A DNA stretch of 64,000 nucleotides from Burkholderiales bacterium (lineage in GTDB: Bacteria; Pseudomonadota; Gammaproteobacteria; Burkholderiales; Burkholderiaceae_C): positions 1-64,000 of the forward strand of contig JAECRO010000002.1 in NCBI GenBank assembly GCA_016000195.1, written 5' to 3'. Within the stretch, counting starts at the first letter, position 1. Every line of letters starts with the position of its first letter. Made by a program: the position numbers and the translations under genes. Of the stretch, positions 49,891 through 60,697 are shown in pieces. The notes beneath the pieces were generated by a model. The model saw nothing but the letters and a program-made list of their open reading frames with translations. It had not been told where the DNA came from and did not search any database.

Positions 49891-50541
49891 ATGCAAAAAT
49901 TCACCGTACACCAAGGCCTCGTGGCCCCGATGGACCGCGAGAACGTCGACACCGACGCCATCATCCCCAAGCAGTTCCTCAAGTCGATCCGCAAGACCGG
50001 CTTTGGCCCCAACCTGTTTGACGAATGGCGCTACCTGGACACCGGCTTTCCCGGCCAGGACCCGGCCAGCCGCCAGCCCAACCCGGATTTCGTGCTGAAC
50101 CAGCCGCGCTACAAAGGCGCGTCCATCCTGCTGGCGCGCAAGAACTTTGGCTGCGGCTCCTCGCGCGAGCACGCGCCCTGGGCACTCGACCAGTTCGGCT
50201 TTCGCGCCATCATCGCGCCGAGCTACGCCGACATCTTCTTCAACAACAGCTTCAAGAACGGCCTGCTGCCCATCGTGCTGCCCGAGGCGCAGGTGGCGCA
50301 GCTGTTTGACGAAGCGCTGGCCTTTCCCGGCTACACGCTGACGATTGACCTGGAGCGCCAGGTCATCGTCAAGGCGCAAGGCGAGGAACTGCCCTTCGAC
50401 GTGCAGGCGTTTCGCAAATATTGCCTGCAGGGCGGCTTCGACGACATCGGCCTGACCCTGCTGCAGAGCGACAAGATCAAGGCTTTTGAAGCCGAACGGC
50501 TGGCCGCCAAACCGTGGCTGAACCACACGGTCGCTGGTTAA
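49891..50541 (+). CDS. leuD: 3-isopropylmalate dehydratase small subunit
   Basis: The 216-residue protein has [21 protein letters not shown], the swivel motif [21 protein letters not shown], and [23 protein letters not shown]. It pairs with LeuC. It is followed by a dispersed repeat, then leuB. Confidence 0.96.
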   Translation: MQKFTVHQGLVAPMDRENVDTDAIIPKQFLKSIRKTGFGPNLFDEWRYLDTGFPGQDPASRQPNPDFVLNQPRYKGASILLARKNFGCGSSREHAPWALDQFGFRAIIAPSYADIFFNNSFKNGLLPIVLPEAQVAQLFDEALAFPGYTLTIDLERQVIVKAQGEELPFDVQAFRKYCLQGGFDDIGLTLLQSDKIKAFEAERLAAKPWLNHTVAG

Positions 50542-50560
50542 CCAAAATTAATCGTCAAAT

Positions 50561-50610
50561 CATGCTCTTGCGCACTACACACGGGCGCAAGCAGCTATAA
50601 AAAAGATAGT
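50561..50610 (-). repeat. Dispersed repeat immediately before leuB
   Basis: On the minus strand ACTATCTTTTTTATAGC, GCTTGCGCCCGT and GTGCGCAAGAGCATG match the full repeat. It fills the leuD-leuB gap, ending four bases before the leuB ATG, so leuB has no clear ribosome site of its own other than repeat sequence. Confidence 0.8.
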
Positions 50611-50614
50611 AATC

Positions 50615-51700
50615 ATGAAAATCGCAATACTCCCCGGTGATGGCATCGGCACCGAAATCGTCGCCGAAGCCGTCAAGGTTCTGAAGGCGCTCGACCTGAG
50701 CCTTGAAACCGAAACCGCCCTGGTCGGCGGTGCCGCTTACGATGCCTACGGCCACCCGCTGCCAGCCGCCACGCTCAAGCTGGCCCAAGACGCCGACGCC
50801 ATCCTGTTTGGCGCCGTGGGCGACTGGAAATACGACACGCTGGACCGGCCTCTGCGCCCGGAGCAAGCCATCCTGGGACTGCGCAAGAACCTCGGCCTGT
50901 TCGCCAATTTCCGCCCCGCCATCTGCTACCCGCAACTGGTCGATGCCTCCAGCCTGAAGCGCGAACGGGTGTCGGGCCTGGACATCCTCATCATCCGCGA
51001 ACTGACCGGCGACATCTACTTCGGCCAGCCGCGCGGCCGCCGCATTGCCACCGACGGGCACTTTCCGGGTGCCGAGGAAGCCTTCGACACCATGCGCTAT
51101 TCGCGCCCCGAGATCGAGCGCATTGCTCATGTCGCTTTCCAGGCGGCGCGCAAGCGCAAAGCATCGGGCGGTGCAGGGCGCGTCACCAGCGTGGACAAGG
51201 CCAATGTGCTCGAAACCTTCCAGCTCTGGAAAGACGTGGTGACTGAAATCGGGCTGCAGTACCCCGACGTGGCGCTGGACCACATGTACGTGGACAACGC
51301 CGCCATGCAACTGGTCAGGGCGCCCAAGAAATTCGACGTGGTGGTCACCGGCAACATGTTCGGCGACATCCTGTCGGACGCCGCCGCCATGCTGACCGGC
51401 TCCATCGGCATGCTGCCTTCGGCCAGCCTGAACGACAAGGGCCAGGGCCTGTACGAGCCCAGCCACGGCAGCGCGCCCGACATTGCCGGCAAGGGCGTGG
51501 CCAATCCGCTGGCCACCATTTTGAGCGCGGCCATGATGCTGCGCTTCAGCCTGAACCAGCCTGAGGCCGCCGCGCGGATCGAGCAAGCCGTGGACAAGGT
51601 GCTGAGCCAGGGCCTGCGCACGCCCGACATCTACAGCGAAGGAACGACCCGGGTCGGCACGGTGGAAATGGGCGATGCGGTGCTCAAGGCGCTGGGCTGA
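50615..51700 (+). CDS. leuB: 3-isopropylmalate dehydrogenase
   Basis: The 361-residue protein has [53 protein letters not shown], and [29 protein letters not shown]. It oxidises and decarboxylates 3-isopropylmalate. The ATG at 50615 is preceded by a repeat and only a poor AAGATAG site. Confidence 0.96.
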   Translation: MKIAILPGDGIGTEIVAEAVKVLKALDLSLETETALVGGAAYDAYGHPLPAATLKLAQDADAILFGAVGDWKYDTLDRPLRPEQAILGLRKNLGLFANFRPAICYPQLVDASSLKRERVSGLDILIIRELTGDIYFGQPRGRRIATDGHFPGAEEAFDTMRYSRPEIERIAHVAFQAARKRKASGGAGRVTSVDKANVLETFQLWKDVVTEIGLQYPDVALDHMYVDNAAMQLVRAPKKFDVVVTGNMFGDILSDAAAMLTGSIGMLPSASLNDKGQGLYEPSHGSAPDIAGKGVANPLATILSAAMMLRFSLNQPEAAARIEQAVDKVLSQGLRTPDIYSEGTTRVGTVEMGDAVLKALG

Positions 51701-51773
51701 AGCCACAGCCATCGTTTCGTTGCCCGCACAGTGTGTCCGCCAGGCAAAAGGCGGGCTTCGTTACAATACGGGA

Positions 51774-51878
51774 ATGCGCAAAAGCCTTATTGCAGTCTCC
51801 ATTCCAGCCGCCTTGCGGGCAGGCCATGGCGCTGCGGCTTTTGTCCAGATCACCCAAACGACCACCATTAAAGGCTGA
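51774..51878 (+). CDS. 34-residue mini-ORF upstream of asd, Thr/Ile-rich end
   Basis: ATG 51774 encodes 34 residues starting MRKSLIAVSIPAAL and ending QITQTTTIKG. Four of its last nine residues are Thr and two are Ile, the end products of the asd pathway. A TACAAT box at 51762-51767 is close enough that transcription could start at the ATG. The start is also signal-peptide-like, so it may be a remnant of a small exported protein. It is not a recognised gene; treat as a candidate leader peptide. Confidence 0.35.
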   Translation: MRKSLIAVSIPAALRAGHGAAAFVQITQTTTIKG

Positions 51879-51881
51879 CAA

Positions 51882-51936
51882 GCCCGGTTCGTCGTGCCCA
51901 CCGGCTCGATGAGCCGGGCCAAAAAGCCGATTTTTT
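51882..51936 (+). promoter_or_regulatory. Competing hairpins between the mini-ORF and asd
   Basis: GAGCCGGGC (51911-51919) can pair with CCGGCTC just upstream (51901-51907) or with GCCCGGTTC at 51882-51890 (one G-U pair). A T6 run follows at 51931-51936, 11 bases past the hairpin, so it is not a standard terminator. The alternative folding is what one expects of an attenuator, but the distance argues for caution. Confidence 0.35.
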
Positions 51937-51957
51937 CGTACTTTTTAAGGGCAATCC

Positions 51958-53097
51958 ATGAAACTCAAAGGCAATCTCACAGGACTCGTCGGCTGGCGCG
52001 GCATGGTCGGCTCGGTGCTGATCGACCGCATGCAGGCCGAGGGCGACTTCGAGCTGATCGAGCCGGTTTTCTTCTCGACCTCGAATGCCGGCGGCAAGGC
52101 CCCGGCGCAGGCCAGGAACGAAACCACGCTAAAAGACGCCTTTGACATTGAAGCGCTCAAAAAGTGCGACATCATCATCACCGCCCAGGGCGGCGACTAC
52201 ACCTCCGAAGTGTTTCCCAAGCTGCGCGCCGCCGGCTGGACCGGCCACTGGATTGATGCCGCCTCAACCCTGCGCATGAACGACGACGCCGTCATCGTGC
52301 TGGACCCGGTCAACCTGCCCGTCATCAAGAACGCGCTGGTCAAGGGCGGCAACAACTGGGTGGGCGGCAACTGCACCGTCAGCTGCATGCTGATGGGCGT
52401 GGGTGCGCTGTACAAGGCCGGCCTGGTCGAATGGATGACCAGCATGACCTATCAGGCGGCATCCGGTGGCGGCGCGCAGCACATGCGCGAGTTGCTGACC
52501 CAGTTCGGCACGCTCAACAGCGAAGTCAAGTCCCTGCTGGACGACCCGAAATCGGCCATTTTGGAGATTGACCGCCGCATCCTGGCCAAGCAGCAGTCCC
52601 TGAGCGCGCTTGAGACCGCCAACTTCGGCGTTCCGCTGGGCGGCAGCCTGATTCCCTGGATCGACAAGGACCTGGGCGACGGCATGAGCAAGGAAGAGTG
52701 GAAAGGCGGCGCCGAAACCAACAAGATTCTGGGCCAGGGCGCGAGCTTCGGCACCGCCGAAACGCCGGTCGATGGTTTTTGCGTGCGCATTGGCGCGATG
52801 CGCTGCCACAGCCAGGCATTGACATTCAAACTCAAGAAAGACGTTCCGCTGGCCGACATCGAAGCCATGATTGCCGCCGACAACGCCTGGGTCAAAGTCA
52901 TCCCCAATACGCGCGAGGCTTCCATCAAGGACCTGACCCCGGTGGCGGTCACGGGCACGATGCAGATTCCGGTCGGACGCCTGCGCAAGCTGACCATGGG
53001 GCCGGACTATCTGGGTGCATTTACCGTCGGCGACCAGTTGCTTTGGGGCGCCGCCGAGCCGCTGCGCCGCATGTTGCGCATCCTGCTTGAGGCATAA
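51958..53097 (+). CDS. asd: Aspartate-semialdehyde dehydrogenase
   Basis: The 379-residue protein has [52 protein letters not shown] with the active-site cysteine, and [19 protein letters not shown]. It reduces aspartyl phosphate to the semialdehyde used for lysine, threonine, methionine and cell wall synthesis. The N-terminus has a short extra KGNLT before the usual GLVGWRG. AAGGG lies before the ATG. Confidence 0.95.
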   Translation: MKLKGNLTGLVGWRGMVGSVLIDRMQAEGDFELIEPVFFSTSNAGGKAPAQARNETTLKDAFDIEALKKCDIIITAQGGDYTSEVFPKLRAAGWTGHWIDAASTLRMNDDAVIVLDPVNLPVIKNALVKGGNNWVGGNCTVSCMLMGVGALYKAGLVEWMTSMTYQAASGGGAQHMRELLTQFGTLNSEVKSLLDDPKSAILEIDRRILAKQQSLSALETANFGVPLGGSLIPWIDKDLGDGMSKEEWKGGAETNKILGQGASFGTAETPVDGFCVRIGAMRCHSQALTFKLKKDVPLADIEAMIAADNAWVKVIPNTREASIKDLTPVAVTGTMQIPVGRLRKLTMGPDYLGAFTVGDQLLWGAAEPLRRMLRILLEA

Positions 53098-53346
53098 GCG
53101 CAAAAAAGCAGGCAACCGACAACATACAATCAAGTCGTAACCAGTTGATTCCAAATGTTGTCGTCAGGCAACGGATAAGCTTGTACGCTTTCGTTTACCC
53201 GAAGTGTCAAACCTCAAGCATTGTCTTAACTTGTCAGTCCCAGACCTTGATGTTAAGGTTGTTTGTCAAAAATTAGCATCAAGGTTTTTGTGAGCTCAAG
53301 CCCTAAAACGTTTCAATCAGACCGAGCTCCAGAGGCTCAAAACCCC

Positions 53347-55995
53347 ATGAATCATCACGGTCGCTGGCGTATTGGCGCCTTGGCAAGTGCCATCGCACTG
53401 CTGGGCAGCCTGGCAAGTCTTGAAGCCCACGCTGTGGCACTGGGCCGAATCACGGTTCAGTCAGCGCTGGGAGAATCCCTTCGTGCAGAAATCGACATTT
53501 CCGACCTCAGCGCGGAAGAGGCTTCCAGCCTCAGGATTGGCATTGCCGGGGCCGAGGTCTTCAAGGCCGCCGGGCTTGAATACTCCGCTGCGGCAGCCGG
53601 CCTTGATGTCAAGCTCCAGCGGCGGGCAGATGGCAGATCCTATCTGCGCCTGAGCAGCAACCGCGCCATCACCGAGCCTTTCGTGGACCTGGTGCTTGAG
53701 GCCAAATGGGCTTCCGGACGTGTCACCCGCGACTACACGATGCTGTTTGACCCGCCCAGCCTGCGGACCAGCAGCGCCGCCATCGCGGCTTCAACGCCGG
53801 TGCTGCCTCGCGCTCCCGTGACCAGTCCCGACCTTCCGCCAAGGGAAGTCGCGCCAGTTCCTTCTGCACGTCCCGTAGCCCGGCCCGTGGCAGCCGCCAA
53901 AGCACCAGCGCCCAGGCTCCCGCCAGCCGAGAAAATAGCCGGCGCCCGACAGGTCACGGTCAGGCCGGGGGACAATGCCAGCAGGATTGCCGCCCGGAAC
54001 AAGCCTGCCAGCGTGTCGCTGGACCAGATGCTGGTGGCCTTGCTCAGAGGTAATCCTGAGGCCTTCGTTGGCGGCAATATCAATGTGATCAAGTCCGGCG
54101 CTGTCGTGGACATTCCGGATGAGCAAGCCGCCAGCGCCCTTACCCCCGGAGAAGCCAAGCAAACCCTCATTGCCCAGAGCAAGGATTTCAACAGCTTTCG
54201 CCGCAAACTGGCCGATGGCGTACCCGCCACGTCGGTGGGCAGCGCAGAGCGCCAGGCCGGTGGCAAGGTGCAGGCCAGGGTTGATGACCGTGCGCAAGCC
54301 AGCGCATTCCCTGACAAGCTGACGCTTTCAAAGGGCGCGATTCAAGGCAAGCTGGCCGACGAACAGCTGGCCAGAGATGCCGCCAGCCGCCTGGCCGATC
54401 CATCAAAAAATACCAGCAACCTGAATCAATCCGGCGCAGCGCCCCTGACGGGCAGTGCCGCGCCAGGCCTGGCGGTCCCTGTGGCCGCCTCCGCAGCCAC
54501 TGCTACAACGGCGGGAATACCTGCGATCACGGCAACGCCGGCACTGGCTGCCGCCAGTGCTTCCGAACCTGGCGCCAGCGCTCCGGTTTCCGCTACAGAC
54601 GCAGGACAGGCAGCGCTGGCGGCCGCATCAGAACCTGTGGCGCCAGCCAGCGCGCCGGCACCTGTCGCAGCCGCAGTGAGCAAGCCAGCGGCCATGGTTG
54701 CGCCACCCCCGGCTTTGCCCGAGCCCAGCCTGATTGACCAGATTCTGGAACATTCGCTGCTGGTCGGTGGCGGTCTGCTGCTGGCATTGCTGGCCGGCCT
54801 GGGCTTTGCGCGCTACCGAAAAACCGCAAAAGAGGGCCATGTGGACAGCTCGTTTCTGGACAGCCGCCTGCAGCCGGACTCGTTCTTTGGCGCCAGCGGC
54901 GGACGGCGCGTCGATACCAATGCCAGCAATCTGGGCGGCTCGTCCATTGCTTACTCTCCAAGCCAGCTAGACGCAGCCGGCGATGTGGACCCGGTAGCAG
55001 AAGCCGATGTCTACCTCGCCTATGGCCGCGACCAGCAGGCTGAAGAAATTCTCAAGGAGGCATTGCGCACCTATCCGACACGCCTGGCCATACACACCAA
55101 GCTGCTTGAGATTTTTGCCAAGCGCCGTGACATCAAGGCGTTTGAAAGCGTGGCCGTGACCGCCTTCAAACTGACCGCTGGGCAAGGTGCAGAGTGGTCG
55201 TACATCAGCCAGTTGGGCCTTGAACTGGAGCCGAGCAACTCCCTGTACCGGTCAGGCTCCGAATCTGCAGGCAGCTTGCCCTCAAAAGGCAGATCTGGCC
55301 TGGTGCCCCTCAACGCCATCGCGGCGCAGGACAAGCCTGCCAGCGCGCCTGCCCCAAAAGCTGCACCCGCCGCCCTGGACCTGGACCTGGACTTGGACCT
55401 GGACTTGGACCTGGGCCTCGATTTCTCGCTGGATGAAGCGCCCGCAGCGTCCAAGACCCCGGTCGCGATTGCAGCACCTGTACGCCCCGCTCCACGCTCA
55501 ACAGCCGAACCCAGCGCAATCAGCGTGATGCCATCGGCCTTTATGAACGTGGATGATTTGGACCTTGACTTGAATCTGGACGATATTCCAGTTTCCACAC
55601 CAGTCCCGGCGAGCCCTTCTGTGCAGTCGCCCTCCCAGCCGGCAAAAGCATCCTCGCCCGAGATTGATTTTCTGTCCAGGGGACTGGATTTCACGCCTGA
55701 GCCTTATATCCCTCCAAAGGCATCCATTGCGCCGCCAGCACCCGTCACCCATGATGGAATGCTTGAGTTTGACCTGAATTCACTCTCGCTGGACCTGGGT
55801 CCCGCGACAAAGCCCCCGGTCTCCGCCCTCATGCCGATGGAAGAAGACCCGCTTGAAATCAAATTCCTGCTGGCTGAAGAATTCCGCATTCTGGGTGACT
55901 CGGAAGGCGCCAGGTCGCTGGCCGATGAAGTGCTGGCCAAAGCCAAAGGTCCGTTGAGGTTCAAGGCGCAGGCGTTCATCAACGCCCTGTCGTGA
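53347..55995 (+). CDS. fimV: FimV/HubP-family polar peptidoglycan-linked protein
   Basis: The 882-residue protein has a signal peptide, the FimV N-terminal domain (ALGRITVQSALGESLRAEIDIS), a LysM motif near residues 202-255 (TVRPGDNASRIA), an Ala/Pro-rich linker, one membrane span at about 471-491, and cytoplasmic repeats including a DL-rich acidic tract (about 674-690 and 735-745). The C-terminal FimV TPR-like motif is AEEFRILGDSEGARSLADEVL. FimV/HubP proteins organise cell poles and type IV pilus function. Start ATG 53347 is followed by a normal signal; the upstream frame is not favoured. Confidence 0.9.
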   Translation: MNHHGRWRIGALASAIALLGSLASLEAHAVALGRITVQSALGESLRAEIDISDLSAEEASSLRIGIAGAEVFKAAGLEYSAAAAGLDVKLQRRADGRSYLRLSSNRAITEPFVDLVLEAKWASGRVTRDYTMLFDPPSLRTSSAAIAASTPVLPRAPVTSPDLPPREVAPVPSARPVARPVAAAKAPAPRLPPAEKIAGARQVTVRPGDNASRIAARNKPASVSLDQMLVALLRGNPEAFVGGNINVIKSGAVVDIPDEQAASALTPGEAKQTLIAQSKDFNSFRRKLADGVPATSVGSAERQAGGKVQARVDDRAQASAFPDKLTLSKGAIQGKLADEQLARDAASRLADPSKNTSNLNQSGAAPLTGSAAPGLAVPVAASAATATTAGIPAITATPALAAASASEPGASAPVSATDAGQAALAAASEPVAPASAPAPVAAAVSKPAAMVAPPPALPEPSLIDQILEHSLLVGGGLLLALLAGLGFARYRKTAKEGHVDSSFLDSRLQPDSFFGASGGRRVDTNASNLGGSSIAYSPSQLDAAGDVDPVAEADVYLAYGRDQQAEEILKEALRTYPTRLAIHTKLLEIFAKRRDIKAFESVAVTAFKLTAGQGAEWSYISQLGLELEPSNSLYRSGSESAGSLPSKGRSGLVPLNAIAAQDKPASAPAPKAAPAALDLDLDLDLDLDLGLDFSLDEAPAASKTPVAIAAPVRPAPRSTAEPSAISVMPSAFMNVDDLDLDLNLDDIPVSTPVPASPSVQSPSQPAKASSPEIDFLSRGLDFTPEPYIPPKASIAPPAPVTHDGMLEFDLNSLSLDLGPATKPPVSALMPMEEDPLEIKFLLAEEFRILGDSEGARSLADEVLAKAKGPLRFKAQAFINALS

Positions 55996-56037
55996 CCCAA
56001 GATTGAAGCTGGTGCTCTCATCAAGGGAAAAGCGCCC

Positions 56038-56832
56038 GTGAGGATTGCGCTCGGCATCAGCTACAGCGGCAGCGCTTACGAAGGCTGGCAAAGCCAGCTT
56101 TCAGGCAAGACGGTCCAGGACAGGCTGGAGATGGCCTTGAGCCGGTTCGCCGTCCAGCCCATTCGCGTCATGTGTGCCGGACGCACCGATGCCGGCGTCC
56201 ATGCACTGATGCAGGTGGTCCACTTCGACACCCTTTTGCAGCGTGAAACCTCGTCCTGGGTGCGCGGCACCAACGCTTTTCTGCCCGCCGACATTGCGGT
56301 GCAGTGGGCGCAACCAGTGCCCGATGAATTCCACTCGCGCGCAAGCGCCATTGCGCGCCGTTACGCCTATGTGGTGCTGGAGTCGCCGGTGCGCCCCAGC
56401 GTTGAAGCCGGCCGTGTCGGCTGGGTTTATCGCCCGCTCGATGGCCAAGCCATGCGGCAAGCCGCCCTGCACCTGATGGGCGAGCACGATTTCAGCTCGT
56501 TTCGGGCTGCGCAGTGCCAGGCCAGGTCGCCCGTCAAAACCATGAATCGCATCGAGATTTCACAGCGCGCCGGGCCAGGCTCACGCTACTGGCGCTTCGA
56601 ATTTGAAGCCAACGCTTTTTTGCACCACATGATCCGCAACATCATGGGCTGCCTGCTGGCGGTCGGCCAGGGCAACCAGTCACCCCAATGGCTGGCCGAA
56701 GTGGTAGCCGCTCGTCGCCGCGATGCCGCCGCACCCACCTTCTCGCCCGACGGACTGTATTTTCTGGGTCCGGTGTACGAGGAACGCCATGGCCTGCCAT
56801 CACGCACGGCGGCTTATGATTGGCTGCCATGA
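56038..56832 (+). CDS. truA: tRNA pseudouridine(38-40) synthase
   Basis: The 264-residue protein has RIALGISYSGSAYEGWQSQ, the catalytic aspartate in CAGRTDAGVHALMQVVHFDT, and FLHHMIRNIMGCLLAVGQG. It starts at GTG 56038 with AAGGGAAAAG upstream. It modifies uridines in the anticodon stem. It overlaps trpF by 4 bases, a conserved truA-trpF pairing. Confidence 0.95.
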   Translation: MRIALGISYSGSAYEGWQSQLSGKTVQDRLEMALSRFAVQPIRVMCAGRTDAGVHALMQVVHFDTLLQRETSSWVRGTNAFLPADIAVQWAQPVPDEFHSRASAIARRYAYVVLESPVRPSVEAGRVGWVYRPLDGQAMRQAALHLMGEHDFSSFRAAQCQARSPVKTMNRIEISQRAGPGSRYWRFEFEANAFLHHMIRNIMGCLLAVGQGNQSPQWLAEVVAARRRDAAAPTFSPDGLYFLGPVYEERHGLPSRTAAYDWLP

Positions 56833-57554
56833 GCATTCCTGTCCCTTTCAGCCGAACCCGCATCAAGATTTGCGGCCTGACCCGCGAGGAAGACGTTGAT
56901 GCCGCCGTGGCGGCCGGTGCCGACGCCATCGGCCTGGTGATGTACGAACACAGCGCGCGTCATGTGACGCTGGAGCGCGCCGCCAAACTGGCCGGCCGCT
57001 TGCCGCCATTTGTGACGCCGGTATTGCTTTTCGTCAATGCTGACGCTACAAAAATAATAGCTGCCTGCGCCCGTATTCCCTGCGCATTACTGCAATTTCA
57101 TGGTGATGAGACGCCTGATGACTGCCTGAAGGCCGGCAGGCCTTTCCTGCGTGCGGCGCGCATTCCCCTGGACGCTCACCCCGAGCCGGGCAGCCTGCGT
57201 TTTGATCTCTTAAAATACGCGCAAGATTACTCATCAGCCCAGGCTATATTGCTCGACGCCCATGTCGAGGGTTATGGCGGCGGCGGAAAAACATTCAATT
57301 GGTCACTGCTTCCTCCAAGCGTCAACGCTCACCTCGTTTTGTCTGGTGGGTTGACGCCTGCAAACGTGATCGATGGCATTTTGCAAGTCAGGCCGCGCTG
57401 CACCACGCTGGCCGTTGATGTGAGCTCAGGCGTCGAGATGGCCAAGGGCATCAAGAGCGCCGACAAAATCAATCACTTCGTCGCAGCCGTGCGCGCTGCC
57501 GACGAGCAACTTGCAAAGAGTCCTGTTCATCATGTACGACTATCACCAACCTGA
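56829..57554 (+). CDS. trpF: Phosphoribosylanthranilate isomerase
   Basis: The 241-residue TIM-barrel enzyme has [47 protein letters not shown] and [10 protein letters not shown]. It catalyses the Amadori step of tryptophan synthesis. Residues 73-90 ([18 protein letters not shown]) are encoded by a match to the dispersed repeat at 57045-57098, with no change in the family length. It overlaps trpB by 23 bases. Confidence 0.95.
   Translation: MSIPVPFSRTRIKICGLTREEDVDAAVAAGADAIGLVMYEHSARHVTLERAAKLAGRLPPFVTPVLLFVNADATKIIAACARIPCALLQFHGDETPDDCLKAGRPFLRAARIPLDAHPEPGSLRFDLLKYAQDYSSAQAILLDAHVEGYGGGGKTFNWSLLPPSVNAHLVLSGGLTPANVIDGILQVRPRCTTLAVDVSSGVEMAKGIKSADKINHFVAAVRAADEQLAKSPVHHVRLSPT
57045..57098 (+). 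repeat. Dispersed repeat match inside trpF
   Basis: GCTACAAAAATAATAGCTGC, CTGCGCCCGT, then CTGCGCATTACTGCAATTT resembles the repeat along most of its length. The first 20 bases equal those in the CoA-lyase-like gene. Length of TrpF is unchanged, so it replaced or grew into existing codons. Confidence 0.65.
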
Positions 57555-58836
57555 CCTGGCCGGTCATTTCGGCATTTACGGCGGCAGTTTCGTTTCAGAA
57601 ACGCTCACCCACGCCATCAATGAGCTGAAGGACGCCTACGCGAAATACCAGCACGACCCGGAATTCCTGGCCGAATTCAACTATGAGCTGAAGCATTTCG
57701 TCGGCCGCCCTTCCCCCATCTACCACGCCGCGCGAATGAGCCGCGAGCAGGGCGGCGCGCAGATCTACCTCAAGCGCGAAGACCTGAACCACACCGGCGC
57801 GCACAAGATCAACAACACCATCGGCCAGGCCATGCTGGCGCGCCGCATGGGCAAGCAGCGCATCATTGCCGAAACCGGCGCCGGCCAGCACGGCGTGGCC
57901 ACCGCCACCATCTGCGCCCGCTACGGCCTCGAATGCGTGGTCTACATGGGCAGCGAAGACGTCAAGCGCCAAAGCCCCAATGTGTACCGCATGAACCTGC
58001 TGGGCGCTACCGTGGTGCCGGTTGAAAGCGGCAGCAAGACGCTGAAAGACGCGCTGAACGAAGCCATGCGCGACTGGGTGGCCAATGTGGACAACACCTT
58101 CTACATCATCGGCACGGTGGCCGGACCACACCCTTACCCCATGATGGTGCGCGATTTCCAGAGCGTCATCGGCACCGAATGCCTGAGCCAGATGCCTGAG
58201 ATGAACGCCGGCAGGCAACCCGACGCAGTGCTTGCCTGCGTCGGCGGCGGCAGCAATGCCATGGGTATTTTCCATCCTTATATTTCGCATGAGCAAACGC
58301 GCCTGATCGGCGTGGAAGCCGCCGGTGAAGGCCTGGACAGCGGCAAGCATTCAGCGTCGCTGCAGCGCGGCCTGCCCGGCGTGCTGCACGGCAACCGCAC
58401 TTATGTGCTGCAAAACGACGATGGCCAGGTGACAGAGACGCACAGCATCAGCGCGGGCCTGGATTACCCCGGCGTCGGCCCCGAGCATGCGTTTTTGAAA
58501 GACATCGGCCGCGCCGAATATGTCGGCATCACCGACGCCGAAGCGCTGGCTGCCTTTCATTACCTGTGCCGCACCGAAGGCATCATTCCGGCGCTGGAGT
58601 CGGCCCATGCCGTGGCCTACGCCATGAAGCTGGCCAAAACCATGCGCAGCGACCAGAGCATCCTGGTCAATCTCTCGGGCCGGGGAGACAAGGATATTGG
58701 CACCGTGGCGGATCTGTCAGGCGCTGATTTCTACGACCGGCCTTCCATGCGCGGCCTGGGCGTCAAGGGTGGCGTGGCCACTTCCCCCGAATCGTTCGAC
58801 GCCAGCGGCGCAAAAGGCGCAGGGAGCCAGTCATGA
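57532..58836 (+). CDS. trpB: Tryptophan synthase beta chain
   Basis: The 434-residue PLP enzyme has [26 protein letters not shown], the PLP lysine in [41 protein letters not shown] and SGRGDKDI. It condenses indole with serine. ATG 57532 lies inside the trpF end, so expression is likely coupled. Confidence 0.97.
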   Translation: MYDYHQPDLAGHFGIYGGSFVSETLTHAINELKDAYAKYQHDPEFLAEFNYELKHFVGRPSPIYHAARMSREQGGAQIYLKREDLNHTGAHKINNTIGQAMLARRMGKQRIIAETGAGQHGVATATICARYGLECVVYMGSEDVKRQSPNVYRMNLLGATVVPVESGSKTLKDALNEAMRDWVANVDNTFYIIGTVAGPHPYPMMVRDFQSVIGTECLSQMPEMNAGRQPDAVLACVGGGSNAMGIFHPYISHEQTRLIGVEAAGEGLDSGKHSASLQRGLPGVLHGNRTYVLQNDDGQVTETHSISAGLDYPGVGPEHAFLKDIGRAEYVGITDAEALAAFHYLCRTEGIIPALESAHAVAYAMKLAKTMRSDQSILVNLSGRGDKDIGTVADLSGADFYDRPSMRGLGVKGGVATSPESFDASGAKGAGSQS

Positions 58837-59651
58837 GCCGTATTGAACCAACTTTCTCCCGCCTTAAAACCCAGGGCCGCAAGGCCTTGATTCCCTATGT
58901 CACGGCAGGTTTTCCGTTTGCCGACATCACGCCCGAACTCATGCACGGCATGGTGGCCGGCGGCGCTGACGTGATTGAACTGGGCGTGCCCTTTTCCGAC
59001 CCCAGCGCCGATGGCCCGGTGATCCAGAAGGCTGGAGAAAAAGCCTTGTCCTTCGGTATCGGCCTGGTTCAGGTGTTGGAAATGGTGCGTACTTTTCGGA
59101 CCCAGGACAACATCACACCCGTGGTGCTGATGGGCTACGCCAATCCGGTGGAGCGCTACGACATCAAGCATGGCGCAGGCGAAGCCGAAAGCGTCTTTAT
59201 CCACGATGCCGCCGCCGCCGGTGTTGACGGCATGCTGATCGTTGACTATCCACCCGAAGAGTGCGTGGAGTTTGCGGCCCGGCTCAAGGCGCACGGCATG
59301 GACCTGATCTTTTTGCTCGCACCCACCAGCACCGACGCGCGCATGGCCCAGGTGGCCGAAGTCGCCAGCGGCTATGTCTATTACGTCTCGCTCAAGGGCG
59401 TGACCGGCGCCGGCACGCTGGATGTGGATGCGGTCGAAGCCATGCTGCCGCGCATTCGCCAGCATGTGAACGTTCCTGTGGGCGTGGGTTTTGGCATTCG
59501 CGACGCCGCGACGGCCAAGGCCATCGGCAAGGTGGCAGATGCGGTCGTCATCGGCAGCAAGATCATTCAGCTGATTGAAAACCAGCCACGCGACCGGGTT
59601 GCCGCCGTGGCGCACGACTTTTTGAAAGAAATCCGTTCGGCGCTGGACTGA
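58833..59651 (+). CDS. trpA: Tryptophan synthase alpha chain
   Basis: The 272-residue protein has [43 protein letters not shown], and [13 protein letters not shown]. It cleaves indole-glycerol phosphate and passes indole to TrpB. It overlaps trpB by 4 bases. Confidence 0.97.
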   Translation: MSRIEPTFSRLKTQGRKALIPYVTAGFPFADITPELMHGMVAGGADVIELGVPFSDPSADGPVIQKAGEKALSFGIGLVQVLEMVRTFRTQDNITPVVLMGYANPVERYDIKHGAGEAESVFIHDAAAAGVDGMLIVDYPPEECVEFAARLKAHGMDLIFLLAPTSTDARMAQVAEVASGYVYYVSLKGVTGAGTLDVDAVEAMLPRIRQHVNVPVGVGFGIRDAATAKAIGKVADAVVIGSKIIQLIENQPRDRVAAVAHDFLKEIRSALD

Positions 59652-59802
59652 ATTTCATCGGTCCATCCCGGCGCATAATGGCGCTTTTCGCCCGCAGCCT
59701 GCTGCACCGCCGGTGCGTCTATCCCATGCTTAATGTTTGATGATGCTTGAAGCCATCTTTTTCAAAAAATGATGCCGCTGCAAGCCAACAAGGACTGACA
59801 CC

Positions 59803-60675
59803 ATGTCTTGGCTAGAAAAACTCCTCCCTCCCAAAATCAGCCCCACCAATCCGACCGAGCGCCGCCAGGTGCCCGAAGGCCTGTGGATCAAGTGCCCAAG
59901 CTGCGAGGCCGTGCTCTACAAGACCGACCTGGAAAAAAACCAGAACGTCTGCCCGCAGTGCAGCCACCACCACCGCATTGGCGCCCGTGAGCGGCTGGAC
60001 GCTTTTCTGGATGCCGAAGGCCGTTACGAAATCGGCCAGGAAGTCCTCCCGGTTGATGCCCTCAAGTTCAAGGACAGCCGCAAGTATCCCGAGCGCCTGA
60101 AGGAAGCAATGGAAAACACCGGCGAAACCGATGCGCTGGTGGTGATGGGCGGCGCCGTTCACAGCATTGGCGTGGTCGTGGCCTGCTTTGAATTCGACTT
60201 CATGGGCGGCAGCATGGGCAGCGTTGTCGGCGAGCGCTTCGTGCGCGGCGTTCACACCGCCATTGAGCAAAAAGTACCGTTCATCTGCTTTACCGCCACC
60301 GGCGGCGCCCGCATGCAGGAAGGCCTGCTCAGCCTGATGCAGATGGCCAAAACCAATGCCTCCCTGACGCGCCTGGCCAAAAAAGGCCTGCCCTACATCA
60401 GCGTGCTGACCGACCCCACCATGGGCGGCGTGAGCGCCGGCTTTGCCTTTGTCGGCGACATCGTGATTGCCGAGCCCAAGGCGCTGATCGGTTTTGCCGG
60501 CCCGCGCGTCATCGAATCAACCGTGCGCGTGACCCTGCCTGAAGGTTTCCAGCGCGCCGAGTTCCTGCAGACCAAGGGGGCGATTGACTTTATCTGCGAC
60601 CGGCGTGAATTGCGCAAGACCGTGGCCAGTTCGCTGGCCATGCTGCTCAAGCAGCCGGCGGATGCGGTGAGTTGA
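59803..60675 (+). CDS. accD: Acetyl-CoA carboxylase carboxyltransferase beta subunit
   Basis: The 290-residue protein has the N-terminal zinc motif C-x2-C-x15-C-x2-C ([11 protein letters not shown]...NVCPQCSHH) and the crotonase-like core ([52 protein letters not shown]). It forms malonyl-CoA with AccA. The 151 bases before it hold no gene. In related genomes folC usually follows; here transposase remnants do. Confidence 0.97.
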   Translation: MSWLEKLLPPKISPTNPTERRQVPEGLWIKCPSCEAVLYKTDLEKNQNVCPQCSHHHRIGARERLDAFLDAEGRYEIGQEVLPVDALKFKDSRKYPERLKEAMENTGETDALVVMGGAVHSIGVVVACFEFDFMGGSMGSVVGERFVRGVHTAIEQKVPFICFTATGGARMQEGLLSLMQMAKTNASLTRLAKKGLPYISVLTDPTMGGVSAGFAFVGDIVIAEPKALIGFAGPRVIESTVRVTLPEGFQRAEFLQTKGAIDFICDRRELRKTVASSLAMLLKQPADAVS

Positions 60676-60697
60676 GGGCCTCGTTTCACAACGGATG

